IMG/VR virus record: IMGVR_UViG_3300021057_000021
Location: 1 to 40,298 of that record
Origin: a virus
Length of the DNA: 40,298 nucleotides
Direction: 5' to 3' (one strand)
The notes beneath the pieces are model-generated. The model made no database searches. It saw only the letters and a program-made list of their open reading frames with translations, and had not been told where the DNA came from. Below, in pieces: positions 30,727-38,235 of the stretch (position 1 is the first letter of the stretch; every line of letters begins with the position of its first letter). The translations under genes and the position numbers were made by a program.

Positions 30727-32209
30727 GGATCACCTCGTCTAGCCAGGCCCACTGATCAGGGCTGTCCACTGGCTTGCCCTCCTTGCCCTCCGCCTGCTCT
30801 GGATTCGCGCCCGCGGAACCGTCGATCGCCTGCAGGGGCCGCGTCAGCTCGGCCAGTTTGATCTTGTCCTCGATGCGTTGCTCGATGCGCTGCCATGCGT
30901 CATCGCGAGTGAGGTCAGGGTCCCGCTGCATTTCCTTCTCGATGATCGACGTCAGCATCGCGGACTGTTCGGCGTCGTAGATCTGAAGATCCTCGGCCGG
31001 GCTCCGCGGCATCTGGCTATCGCCAAAGTTGATTGACCACCCCTCGGTGCTGAAAGACAGATGGGGGGCGTCGTGCGCGATCACCATGGACAGAACGTCA
31101 GCGAGTTCGCGTTCTACCGCGCGGAACACGGGCTCTTGCTCGATGCGACGCTCGCGGATGCCCACGTGGCGCAGTTCGATCTCGTAGCCGGACGTCGCTC
31201 CCTCGTGGTGGAGAATCTGCGGCGGGATCCCGTGGTTCGCGGCCGCACGTTCGAGGATGTGATCGGCGGTCTCGCGGAACGGCCCGAGGTCCATGGACAG
31301 ATCCGCCGGGGTCAGCGTGACACCGTCGGGTAGCTCCACGATCCCTTCCGAGTCTAGCGGCTGCTTACGCGCAGCGCGGGCCGCATCGCCCGAGAGCACG
31401 CTCGTGCGGGTGGCGGACTTGGACTCCTTGAGCAAGAGGACGTTTTCAAACCACACGGCCTTATGCGCGCGAATGACGTCGCGAAACGTCGTCGTGTCCA
31501 TGATCCGGCCAGGCGGAGGATTCAGCGCGACGAGAACACCGGGGATCCGGTTGAACGGCAGCGGCTCGATCGCCCCGATCAAGTAGCCGCGCGACGACAT
31601 GCGAAACCGCTCGGTCTCGGTGGTAACCAGATACGCGGCCCGCTCTTGCCCGGGGAGCGTGGGCTTATCCACGGCCTGATCGACGATCGAACCGATGATC
31701 CGCGTGGGCTCGTCGGGGTGCGTGATCAGCCGGAAGTGCATCGGCTCCACCACATCGATCCGGGGGAGGCCATTCCACTTGGCGACGCGAGGCACGAGCC
31801 ACACCGCGCGATACAGGATCGCCAGCCGGTGGACTTCGAGCATGACCTCGTTTAGGCCGATGAGTTCGAGGACGGTCTGATACTTGAGGTTGTTACTCGT
31901 CCCGTCGACGGACCGCAGCGCGTGCCGCGTGTACAACCGTCCTAGCTCGTGGACCACCCGACGAGTCACGTTGTTATAGCCGGCCTGTTCTACCCATGCA
32001 TCGCGCAGGCGCTTGACGTCGGGATCGTCAAAGGCCTTATCGATAATCTCGCGGATGTACCTAGCCCCGTCGTCCCGGTACAACGCCGCGCGCTCGCGCA
32101 TGTCCTCGATCCGTCGATGCTCGTCGGAGAATGGGGACAGATAGCGATCGTTGATCCAGCGGAGCGTCAGCTCCCACGAACCACCCGCGATCATATCTGC
32201 GAGGCTCAT
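30713..32209 (-). CDS. Portal protein
   Basis: 498 residues, a common portal length. The N-terminal part (LRWINDRYLSPFSDEHRRIE), a long stem-like helical region, FRDVIRAHKAVWFENVLLL and a C-terminal crown region (DAEQSAMLTSIIEKEMQRD) fit a phage portal. It directly follows the terminase. ATGA overlap with the terminase stop. Forms the dodecameric DNA channel. Confidence 0.8.
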   Translation of the reverse strand: MSLADMIAGGSWELTLRWINDRYLSPFSDEHRRIEDMRERAALYRDDGARYIREIIDKAFDDPDVKRLRDAWVEQAGYNNVTRRVVHELGRLYTRHALRSVDGTSNNLKYQTVLELIGLNEVMLEVHRLAILYRAVWLVPRVAKWNGLPRIDVVEPMHFRLITHPDEPTRIIGSIVDQAVDKPTLPGQERAAYLVTTETERFRMSSRGYLIGAIEPLPFNRIPGVLVALNPPPGRIMDTTTFRDVIRAHKAVWFENVLLLKESKSATRTSVLSGDAARAARKQPLDSEGIVELPDGVTLTPADLSMDLGPFRETADHILERAAANHGIPPQILHHEGATSGYEIELRHVGIRERRIEQEPVFRAVERELADVLSMVIAHDAPHLSFSTEGWSINFGDSQMPRSPAEDLQIYDAEQSAMLTSIIEKEMQRDPDLTRDDAWQRIEQRIEDKIKLAELTRPLQAIDGSAGANPEQAEGKEGKPVDSPDQWAWLDEVIRGAV

Positions 32210-33900
32210 ACCGCCACCTCACCAAAGCGGACCCTCTCAATAGCGATCAAGGAGTAGCGCAATGCTGCGGGCCAGTGACTGCGGTCGTTTTCGTCCTTTC
32301 GATCCGCCTCAGCCTCCCCGGCCAGGTCACGCTCCGATCGCTCGAATGCCTCGACGAGCTTTCGCGCGGCGGGCTGCCGCATGTCGTCGCACGCAACAAA
32401 GAGCCTGCGCTCGCCGCTTGCATCCTTAAGCAAGCGCACGATCATCTCGATCCCCGCTTCCTTGTCCACGCGCCCGGGCTTGGGGGTTCCGATCGTCGGC
32501 CCGTGCCTCGGGTTCGGGGCGTAGAGCGCGGGGCGGATATCGAGCCCGAGGTTAGCGAGCGTCGTATACACGGACTTATCCGGGCTCTTGCTGTTCGTTC
32601 CGTGCGGGTCAGCGCGGATCAGCGCGCGCTCGCTACCGTCGAGGGGCCGGCCGCGGATATCGAGCTTATGCACGTTCCATTTGCTGCGTAGCCGCGCGAG
32701 GAGCTGCACTCCGTGCTCCTCCGTCGTGGTGTCCGTGGTCAGCTCGTCGACGACGTACCAGACGTAACGCTTTGCGCCCGGGACGCGGTACGCCTTCAAG
32801 ATCACCGAGACGTCCTTTAGCTTGCCCGGGTCATGACCGACGAGGACCGAATACAGCGGGCCGAACGGCTGGAGTACCTCGCGTGTGCAGTCTTGCGCAC
32901 CGAGCGGAATCATCCGCACCGTCTCGGCACGCGAATAGGTGTGATACACCATCCGCTCCGGGCCGACGTCGAGGGCCAGAACCTTGCGCTGATACTCGCG
33001 CTCGGTCAGTGACTCCTTGAGTTGTTCCCACCACGACGGCTCAATAAACGGGCTGTCCGGGCCGGCCATCCGCGCTTCACCCCAGATCGACGTGGACAGC
33101 ACGCGATCGCGCCAGCTGCGCCACTCGGTGTCATCCTTGGCCGTCGCAGTGCAGAACCGGAGATATCGCGCGTCCGCGGCATCGCGCCCGCGGGCCTCGA
33201 TGTCCCCGTCCACGTGTAGCTGATCCTGCATTTCGTCGGAGGCGCACGCGATCCAGTTCCAGCCCTGCACCCGCGATCCTTCGGCGTGTGACTGCTGGTG
33301 TGTCGAGACCAGCCGGACCGTGATTCCGTTAACCAGCGTGTACGTGCGCGCGTTACCTCTCCACTTCCACCACGTCCGCGGCCACAGACCGGTGATCGCT
33401 TGCTCGATCATGATCGCGCGGTCATTCGTCGGAGCGGTGGCTCCGATCTCACCGTCCATGCCAGTGGACTCCAGCGCGCGGAATCCAAGCCACTGGCACA
33501 TGGTTGTAGTCTTGCCCGCGCCCATCGCCCCATAGACGAGCAGGCGCATCGGCATTGACTCACCGTGGAGAATCAGGGGCTCCGCTTGCTCGGAGCAATA
33601 CCAGATCACCGGGCGCTCCGACGGGGCGACGAACCGCACAGGGCGGGCGCTCGTGTCCACGATACCGCCGCGGTGATGTTCGCGGAGTACGCGCAGCTTT
33701 GGCTTACGCCGGAGGAGCTGACGTCCGTCGGGATCCATGCGGACCACGCGCAGGGTTACCCCCATGTCCACGTATCGATCGGCGCGTTCGAGGACGTGCG
33801 AGACGTCCGCGCGCGCAGCCCGAACCCGGGTGGTGACGTCACTCAGAGGCATCGTCACTCCGACGAGCGCAACGGCCCACGCGATGAGCCTGCGGATCAA
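32206..33900 (-). CDS. terL: Terminase large subunit
   Basis: 564 residues from a TTG at 33900 that overlaps the previous stop as TTGA, with GAGG 7 bases upstream. Walker A YGAMGAGKTTT (about 124-131) and a Walker B-like SDEMQD give the packaging ATPase. The C-terminal part (LVGHDPGKLKDVSVILK; D-P-H-G-T-N) is the RNase H-like nuclease domain. ATG 33852, with GGAG upstream, would drop 16 residues including a hydrophobic N-terminal helix (LIAWAVALVGVTM). The ORF reaching 34023 is not likely. Confidence 0.88.
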   Translation of the reverse strand: MIRRLIAWAVALVGVTMPLSDVTTRVRAARADVSHVLERADRYVDMGVTLRVVRMDPDGRQLLRRKPKLRVLREHHRGGIVDTSARPVRFVAPSERPVIWYCSEQAEPLILHGESMPMRLLVYGAMGAGKTTTMCQWLGFRALESTGMDGEIGATAPTNDRAIMIEQAITGLWPRTWWKWRGNARTYTLVNGITVRLVSTHQQSHAEGSRVQGWNWIACASDEMQDQLHVDGDIEARGRDAADARYLRFCTATAKDDTEWRSWRDRVLSTSIWGEARMAGPDSPFIEPSWWEQLKESLTEREYQRKVLALDVGPERMVYHTYSRAETVRMIPLGAQDCTREVLQPFGPLYSVLVGHDPGKLKDVSVILKAYRVPGAKRYVWYVVDELTTDTTTEEHGVQLLARLRSKWNVHKLDIRGRPLDGSERALIRADPHGTNSKSPDKSVYTTLANLGLDIRPALYAPNPRHGPTIGTPKPGRVDKEAGIEMIVRLLKDASGERRLFVACDDMRQPAARKLVEAFERSERDLAGEAEADRKDENDRSHWPAALRYSLIAIERVRFGEVAV

Positions 33901-34349
33901 TGGCTGGCCTCGTCGTCGGAGGTGAGCCGCGCGCTCGCGTTGTTCTGCCGCAGCTCCGCGCGGAGACGTTCGTAGCGTTCGAGGACGTCGATCTCTTCGC
34001 GGTGGCGCGCCATCGCGTAGCACTCGGTTAGCGCCTTCTTTGCGATCTCGTAGACCTTGGCCGCGCTAACGAGCCGGCTCACGTGCTTTGGGGACTCGAA
34101 GAGATCAGGGTCTCGCGCGATCCTCCGCGCGATCCCCATCGACTCGCGGAACACGCTGCGCATCTTGCGCCTGCACTCGTCCGCGGAGTAACCGGGGGAC
34201 TCGTCCGCTGACGGAGTGTGAGGCATCCCCGGCGAATCGGACGAGCCCCCCTTAATGCACTTGCACGACTGGCCTACAGCGAACGTGACTCCGCACTCAC
34301 CACACCGATACAGCGTGTCACTGACTTGTGCCCATCGCGGACTGGCCAT
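33897..34349 (-). CDS. Putative terminase small subunit or zinc-binding partner
   Basis: 150 residues from ATG 34349. N-terminus has CGECGVTF and a C-K-C pair (CxxC...CxC), a zinc ribbon rather than the usual HTH. The C-terminus is helical (DECRRKMRSVFRESMGIARR; EIDVLERYERLRAELRQNN). Its place just upstream of terL is the classical slot of terS; the zinc ribbon is unusual. First gene of the late operon. Confidence 0.6.
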   Translation of the reverse strand: MASPRWAQVSDTLYRCGECGVTFAVGQSCKCIKGGSSDSPGMPHTPSADESPGYSADECRRKMRSVFRESMGIARRIARDPDLFESPKHVSRLVSAAKVYEIAKKALTECYAMARHREEIDVLERYERLRAELRQNNASARLTSDDEASH

Positions 34350-34430
34350 TATGCGCCTGTCCGGGGATGCCTCGACACTGACCCTGATAGCCCTGGCCTG
34401 GATTGTCAATGGGTATCGTAGGCTAGCTAC

Positions 34431-35117
34431 ATGGCGGTTACACAGCACTCTGTCACGTTGAACGATTGGGCCGAAGTCCGCGCAACGATCCGCAAGCGCA
34501 CGACGTCGACCGGGACGCGCCAGCGGGTGACCCTCGATATCAAGGCAAACCCGATCACGTTCAACGTCGATCCATTGAGCCTCGGGCGTGGCGTGGCCGT
34601 GGCCATCGCTACAGCGATCGGCGCGCAGATCCGCGCGATCGGATCCCCGGCCTCGCTCGCTACCCAGCTAGCGCGTAAGTACGCCCGGGCCGCGTTCGAT
34701 CGCGGTGACTCGTGGGCGACGCGACGCTACGCAGGCGGACGGATGGGCCCGATGCGGCCCGGAGCTGCGTCGGACAGCCGGCTGTTCAATGACTCGGGCC
34801 GGCTGGCCAAGGGGATCCATGCTGCGGCGAACCCGAAGGAACGCGCATGGACGATCAACGTACCCGCGAACCGACTCGACGCGCGCACATTCAAGGGGGC
34901 AGGGCTCAGCGTCATGATCGAAAAACTGCGCTCGCTCGTCCCGGGGTTGCTCAGCCCGGCAAGCCTGGTGAACGATCCAGGGGTACGCGCTGCGCTCTAC
35001 AAGGCCGTTGACGATATGGCAGGCCAGGCCGAGGACATGAAAAAGAAGATCCTCGACGAAGCCGCGAAGCTAGTCGCGAACGTCCGCGAGTTCGGGGAGG
35101 CGATAGACGAGGACTAG
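34431..35117 (+). CDS. Rightward protein, possible virion-assembly factor
   Basis: 228 residues, ATG 34431, the only rightward gene between the late operon and right arm. Features: an N-terminal beta part (RVTLDIKANPITFNVDP), a basic segment, then D-S-R-L-F-N-D-S-G-R-L-A-K-G and WTINVPANRLD, a pattern similar to Phage virion-morphogenesis-like domains (I am not certain). The C-terminus is an amphipathic helix. 82 bases separate it from the divergent late operon. Confidence 0.65.
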   Translation: MAVTQHSVTLNDWAEVRATIRKRTTSTGTRQRVTLDIKANPITFNVDPLSLGRGVAVAIATAIGAQIRAIGSPASLATQLARKYARAAFDRGDSWATRRYAGGRMGPMRPGAASDSRLFNDSGRLAKGIHAAANPKERAWTINVPANRLDARTFKGAGLSVMIEKLRSLVPGLLSPASLVNDPGVRAALYKAVDDMAGQAEDMKKKILDEAAKLVANVREFGEAIDED

Positions 35118-35305
35118 CGCGGCTGCGGCAGTGGGCTCCACGGGCTCCGCGTCAGCGCGAGGCACGCGGCGCACGTGGACTCCGCGCGGATCCAGGTGAA
35201 GCGATCTAGGCGCGACCGTGGCCGCTTGGTTACCGTCGAGCACACGTGCTTTCCCCACGTGGCGCGATCCTTCGGGTGCACGAGCAGATGAACCGTCAGA
35301 GCCAT
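35114..35305 (-). CDS. Small CAAC zinc-knuckle protein
   Basis: 63 residues from ATG 35305. CSTV and later C-A-A-C-L give two Cys pairs, with basic sequence between (KRPRSRLDRFTWIRAESTCA). A tiny treble-clef-type DNA- or RNA-binding protein is likely. It shares the CTAG stop with the convergent 34431 gene. Confidence 0.65.
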   Translation of the reverse strand: MALTVHLLVHPKDRATWGKHVCSTVTKRPRSRLDRFTWIRAESTCAACLALTRSPWSPLPQPR

Positions 35306-35315
35306 AGAGCCATAG

Positions 35316-35388
35316 AGCCCATGCCCGGACTCGAACCGGGGACCCACGATTTACGAAACCGTAGCTCTGGCCACTGAGCTACATGGGC
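35316..35388 (-). tRNA. tRNA-Thr (CGT)
   Basis: Acceptor GCCCATG/CATGGGC is perfect. Anticodon stem ACGGT/ATCGT with loop TTCGTAA gives CGT. T-arm CCCGG-TTCGAGT-CCGGG is perfect. CCA not encoded. Confidence 0.92.
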
Positions 35389-35391
35389 AAG

Positions 35392-35465
35392 TGCGAAGGG
35401 CGGGACTCGAACCCGCAGAGACCCGGGCTTGAGCCGGGCGCGTTTGCCAGTTACGCCACCTCCGC
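35392..35465 (-). tRNA. tRNA-Leu (CAA) with short variable arm
   Basis: Acceptor GCGGAGG/CCTTCGC with discriminator A. D-stem GCGT/ACGC; anticodon arm CCCGG-CTCAAGC-CCGGG is perfect and gives CAA. T-arm GCGGG-TTCGAGT-CCCGC is perfect. The variable region is only TCTCT, whereas bacterial tRNA-Leu normally has a long arm. Clear as tRNA; its identity as Leu depends on the anticodon. Confidence 0.9.
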
Positions 35466-35594
35466 AGAGTGACACCCCTCGGTTTAGTCTTGCTTCGCTG
35501 TGGCTACACGGCGCGGCATGGATGACCGACGTTCCCGTGCCCGGTGGACCGGGCGCCTGATGCTAGGCAGACACTTTCGCGGGGTGCCACAAAG
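35466..35594. terminator. Candidate two-hairpin terminator
   Basis: No gene is seen. At about 35533-35549 GCCCGG-TGGA-CCGGGC is a perfect hairpin, followed at once by GCCT-GATGCT-AGGC. No long T tract follows, so an intrinsic terminator is not proven. The 12-mer CCGGTGGACCGG is also found at 9349 within the tRNA-Thr-like sequence. Confidence 0.4.
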
Positions 35595-35825
35595 CTAGCG
35601 CCGCATGCGGACGCGCGCACTCGGCTGACGCTCGTGTCCCATGACCTCCGCGGCCCGCGTCAACTCGAACGGGTGCGGCCGTTCCATTTCCTGGGCTGCC
35701 TTGATCGCGTTGTAGAGGTCCGTAGCGAACACCATCGCCTCCGCTAGGGTGAACGTCCCGAGGCCTCCGACGTGGAGGAACACGCGATCTGTAGACGTGT
35801 CGAGACGAACAGAAATGCGAGCCAT
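35595..35825 (-). CDS. Hypothetical 76-residue protein
   Basis: ATG 35825. A beta-hairpin followed by a helix (ISVRLDTSTDRVFLHVGGLG; FATDLYNAIKAAQEMERP), then a basic C-terminus. It overlaps the ligase stop by 1 base. Looks like a small DNA-binding or ligase-associated protein; not recognised. Confidence 0.6.
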   Translation of the reverse strand: MARISVRLDTSTDRVFLHVGGLGTFTLAEAMVFATDLYNAIKAAQEMERPHPFELTRAAEVMGHERQPSARVRMRR

Positions 35826-36643
35826 CAGAGATCATCCCTTCTGCGCGCGATGCGCGCGAACCGCGGCGTAGCGCCAGCCTCATAGAATCCGTCGTGGGCC
35901 ACCTCCACCACGTCCCCGACCTTGAGCCCCATCGAGCCGCGCGCACTGACCACGAACGTGTGACCGCGCCAGACGAGCTGAGCCGCGCGCTTGCCCACCT
36001 CGGTAACCGTCGCGTCGATCGTGTCCGTCGCCTTGATCTTCCGCTTGGCGTTGCGCGCGCCGAGTGGCGCATCGAGGCGGACCGCAACGAGGCCTTCGCC
36101 ACCCTCGCGATCTACGTAGTCCCGCCACAACGCGCCGCAGTTTGACTCCAGCGGGACGATCGGCCACCTGCGCCCGTCGACGGGGACGGGACGAACAAAG
36201 CGCCCCGTAGTCCGCTCGTGCGCGCGCCCCTCCGCGTCGACGGTCCAGAGGTCCCAGCGAGTCAGCGCGCGGCCCGTAAGACACGCATGGCGCCGCGCGA
36301 ACTCCCACGAGTGCACGACCTGGCCCGCGAGCATGGCGAGATCGAACACGTGGATCGCGGAGTAGCCGCGCCTGGCCGTGGCCCTGCGTCCCGCCTCGGT
36401 CCCGCCGTCCCACTCGCCGCACAGGACCGCGTTCCGCAGGCCCGTGTGCGTCCCGAGCAGATCGCGCGCGCCGATGATCTCGCGGCCGTTGCGCCCGAGG
36501 ATACGCACCGCGCGGCCCTCGCGATCGGTGGACACACGTGCATAGCACCCGTCGATCTTCGGCTGGAATCCCCACGCGTCGCCGAGGTGGTACGCGCGAT
36601 CGAGCGTGAGCCGTCCGCGTGCGCCTGCGTAGTCAACGAGCAT
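35825..36643 (-). CDS. ATP-dependent DNA ligase
   Basis: 272 residues. Motif I K29-I-D31-G32 (QPKIDGCYARV) is the adenylated lysine site; motif IV-like E183-G-L-V is followed by motif V KRKIK (200-204). The C-terminal OB domain has VGDVVEVAHDGFYEAG and a terminal R-R-D. It is a minimal nucleotidyltransferase-plus-OB ligase, smaller than phage T4 ligase. It would seal nicks during replication or recombination. Overlaps the upstream gene as TGATG. Confidence 0.85.
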   Translation of the reverse strand: MLVDYAGARGRLTLDRAYHLGDAWGFQPKIDGCYARVSTDREGRAVRILGRNGREIIGARDLLGTHTGLRNAVLCGEWDGGTEAGRRATARRGYSAIHVFDLAMLAGQVVHSWEFARRHACLTGRALTRWDLWTVDAEGRAHERTTGRFVRPVPVDGRRWPIVPLESNCGALWRDYVDREGGEGLVAVRLDAPLGARNAKRKIKATDTIDATVTEVGKRAAQLVWRGHTFVVSARGSMGLKVGDVVEVAHDGFYEAGATPRFARIARRRDDL

Positions 36644-36744
36644 CAGAAGACCCGATCATCCGGCAAGAGCAGGAACGTCAGCAACTCGACGAGCGCGCGG
36701 AGCACGTCGACGATCCCACCGAACAGGAACACGTGGAGCCTCAT
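36643..36744 (-). CDS. 33-residue hydrophobic peptide
   Basis: MRLHVFLFGGIVDVLRALVE then LLTFLLLPDDRVF. ATG 36744 with GAGG 8 bases upstream; the stop overlaps the ligase ATG as TGATG. It could be a single transmembrane or amphipathic helix. Small, so moderate confidence. Confidence 0.5.
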   Translation of the reverse strand: MRLHVFLFGGIVDVLRALVELLTFLLLPDDRVF

Positions 36745-36774
36745 CAAAGGGGCCTCGATCGACCGGGCGCGATC

Positions 36775-36906
36775 CTAGCCCGCACGGAACCGCTCTTTCC
36801 ACTGTCCCGGCACGCGGTCCGACTCGAACCCGCAAAGCGCCGCCCCGTGCCAGAGGATGTGCACCACAGGGTCCACGTCTCCGAGTATGCCACGCCCCTC
36901 CGTCAC
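36775..36906 (-). CDS. 43-residue protein with HGAALCGF motif
   Basis: GTG 36906 (GTGA overlap with the upstream stop). The core H-I-L-W-H-G-A-A-L-C-G-F and V-P-G-Q-W resembles a tiny family I recall from phages (an H-x3-G-x2-L-C-G-F core followed by P-x-W). Function unknown. Confidence 0.6.
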   Translation of the reverse strand: MTEGRGILGDVDPVVHILWHGAALCGFESDRVPGQWKERFRAG

Positions 36907-37136
36907 GTGGTGATCGTCGTGGTGTCCGCGTTCGTCGACGGTGCACGTTTGGGGGACACCCGACGGCGCAGCGGTTTAGGCTTGCGCTGATACACGTGCG
37001 CGCTGACCGTGTACTCACGAACATAGATCACGTTCATCTCTTCGCGGTACCTGCGCCGGACTTCCTCCTCCTCTTCGGCCTTCAAGTCTTTTAAGAAGGC
37101 CTTAAGGATCTTCCGCTTGAAGTCGTCCGCGGTCAT
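36903..37136 (-). CDS. Highly charged 77-residue protein
   Basis: ATG 37136 (ATGA overlap). Charged helix (FKRKILKAFLKDLKAEEEEE, VRRRYREEMNVIYVRE), then a basic C-terminus and a Thr-rich tail. The last 20 residues are encoded over operator copy 6 (36948), with V-S-P-K-R-A-P at the same positions where the 37506 gene begins V-S-P-K-R-C-T, so the end may derive from a duplication of that start region. Confidence 0.55.
   Translation of the reverse strand: MTADDFKRKILKAFLKDLKAEEEEEVRRRYREEMNVIYVREYTVSAHVYQRKPKPLRRRVSPKRAPSTNADTTTITT
36948..36964. promoter_or_regulatory. Operator-like inverted repeat, copy 6 (degenerate)
   Basis: TTTGGG-GGACA-CCCGAC. The left half and centre match; the right flank is altered. 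It lies inside the coding end of the 36903 gene, unlike the other copies, and shares its surroundings (a 20-base near repeat) with copy 7. Confidence 0.5.
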
Positions 37137-37201
37137 GGCTTCGCCCCTTCGTCGGTCTTGAATTTGAACGCCGCATCCATGGCGGCCGTGAGAGATTCCA
37201 T
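37133..37201 (-). CDS. 22-residue peptide
   Basis: MESLTAAMDAAFKFKTDEGA then KP. ATG 37201 with GAAAGG 7 bases upstream; TGA overlaps the next ATG as ATGA. An amphipathic helix with a good ribosome site, so it may be a coupling leader or a real micropeptide. Confidence 0.5.
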   Translation of the reverse strand: MESLTAAMDAAFKFKTDEGAKP

Positions 37202-37231
37202 ATCCGTCCCTTTCTTCGGTTTTGTCCTCGG

Positions 37232-37422
37232 TGCGCGCTACGGGGTTCGAACCCGTAACCGCCGTGTGCATGCTCGTCTCCCTCGGGATCTCGTCTGCCT
37301 TGTCCCGCGACACGCGCAGCCCTATGACCAGCAGGGCTCACAGAGGGAGCGGGCCTACGCACGGCGGGATCTAGCCGGGGGCTTGACTCCTGGCCGCGTA
37401 TGCCGGTTTCCGCCAAGCGCGC
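37232..37422 (-). tRNA. tRNA-Leu-like gene split by about 100 bases
   Basis: The 5' part has acceptor GCGCGCT, then a Leu-like D-arm GCGGAAACCGGCATACGC and a CAA-containing segment (AGTCAAG). The 3' part has T-arm ACGGG-TTCGAAC-CCCGT, perfect, and acceptor AGCGCGC that pairs exactly with GCGCGCT; discriminator A, as in Leu. Between them lie about 100 extra bases with hairpins such as AGCCCT...AGGGCT. It is unusually long. See findings. Confidence 0.4.
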
Positions 37423-37427
37423 TTAGA

Positions 37428-37499
37428 TGGGTGCGGCGGGACTCGAACCCGCGCCATCGAGCTTATAAGGCCCGCGTGCGCGACCTTGCGCTCGCACCC
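37428..37499 (-). tRNA. tRNA-Ile (TAT)
   Basis: Acceptor GGGTGCG/CGCACCC is perfect. Anticodon stem CGGGC/GCTCG with loop CTTATAA gives TAT, reading AUA, a rare codon in high-GC genomes. T-arm GCGGG-TTCGAGT-CCCGC is perfect. Discriminator A. Confidence 0.92.
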
Positions 37500-37505
37500 G
37501 CGGCT

Positions 37506-37748
37506 TTAACTCGGTCCCGTGCCCCCTTTCTCGTAGCGCTTGCGCAGCCACGTCAGGAACTCGTCCGGCTCAAGCGCATCGAACGCCCCGCAGATCGGAG
37601 CCTCGTGCACCACCCCGACAGGGGCCGCACCCGGCTGCCCGGGCAGATAGGCCGCGTGGATCTCGCGGCCGCACGTGCACACGCACACGAACTCGGCAGG
37701 GAACTCGGTCCCGTTCTCGTCAGCGAATGTGCACCGTTTGGGGGACAC
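37506..37748 (-). CDS. Hypothetical 80-residue protein under operator copy 7
   Basis: The GTG start at 37748 lies inside the operator. A -35 TTGACG (37787-37782) and a -10 TATGCC (37763-37758), 18 bases apart, place the transcription start close to the GTG, so the mRNA may be leaderless. The protein has C-V-C-T-C-G-R-E (CxCxC), then Pro/Gly-rich turns and a helix EPDEFLTWLRKRYEKGG. Function unknown; its regulation makes it a likely early or repressor-controlled gene. Confidence 0.7.
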   Translation of the reverse strand: MSPKRCTFADENGTEFPAEFVCVCTCGREIHAAYLPGQPGAAPVGVVHEAPICGAFDALEPDEFLTWLRKRYEKGGTGPS

Positions 37749-37753
37749 CCAAG
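37737..37753. promoter_or_regulatory. Operator-like inverted repeat, copy 7
   Basis: TTTGGG-GGACA-CCCAAG, with both half-sites. It spans the GTG start of the 37506 gene just downstream of its promoter. Repressor binding here would block transcription directly. Confidence 0.75.
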
Positions 37754-37860
37754 CGAAGGCATATCAGGCATCCCCGATGCGCGTCAAGGAACGTGGCTTA
37801 CCCGAAAACACGGAAGGCCAGCCCGTAGGCCAGCCCTCTTGCGCGCGCTCTGGGACTGGG

Positions 37861-38235
37861 TTAGGGGCCCTTGACGATCGCGAGGACAGCCCGGAACGCG
37901 TCCAGAGCCTCGGGCGACTCGTCCAGCCGATCACCGGCCTCGATGAGCATCGCAAGACGCTCCGCCGGACCGAACACCCGCAGGAACCCGGGGCACGTGC
38001 AGAAGCATGCGCCGAAGTCCTCTGCGCCCCATACCTCCGCGTGACTCACACGCGCGTGACCGCAGCCCGGGCGCGCGCACCGACGGGCCGCGTGCGCAGC
38101 GCGGAGATCCTCCTCCGCACGCGAGCGGAGGTCCCGCTGTTCGTCCTCGGTGATCATGTCGATCGCCCGGGCCGTGCGCTCCGCCTCGCGCCACGTCGCG
38201 CGGTCAGGACGCTTCCGCTTGCTCAAGCGCGCCAC
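37861..38235 (-). CDS. Hypothetical 124-residue Cys/His protein
   Basis: ATG 38235. Basic helix (RPDRATWREAERTARAIDMI), then CARPGCGHARVSH and F-G-A-C-F-C-T-C-P-G-F, suggesting one or two metal sites, and a C-terminal helix AERLAMLIEAGDRL. Its stop is followed by about 110 bases with direct repeat AGGCCAGCCC. Not recognised. Confidence 0.65.
   Translation of the reverse strand: MARLSKRKRPDRATWREAERTARAIDMITEDEQRDLRSRAEEDLRAAHAARRCARPGCGHARVSHAEVWGAEDFGACFCTCPGFLRVFGPAERLAMLIEAGDRLDESPEALDAFRAVLAIVKGP

Noticed and set aside
35525-35600. tRNA-like element sharing CCGGTGGACCGG and a TTCG loop
   Set aside because: No acceptor pairing and no 7-base anticodon loop; hairpins are better explained as a terminator-like structure.
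36800-36890. T-loop-like GGGTTCGAGTC on the leftward strand
   Set aside because: No matching acceptor or anticodon arm, and it lies in the 36775-36906 coding frame.
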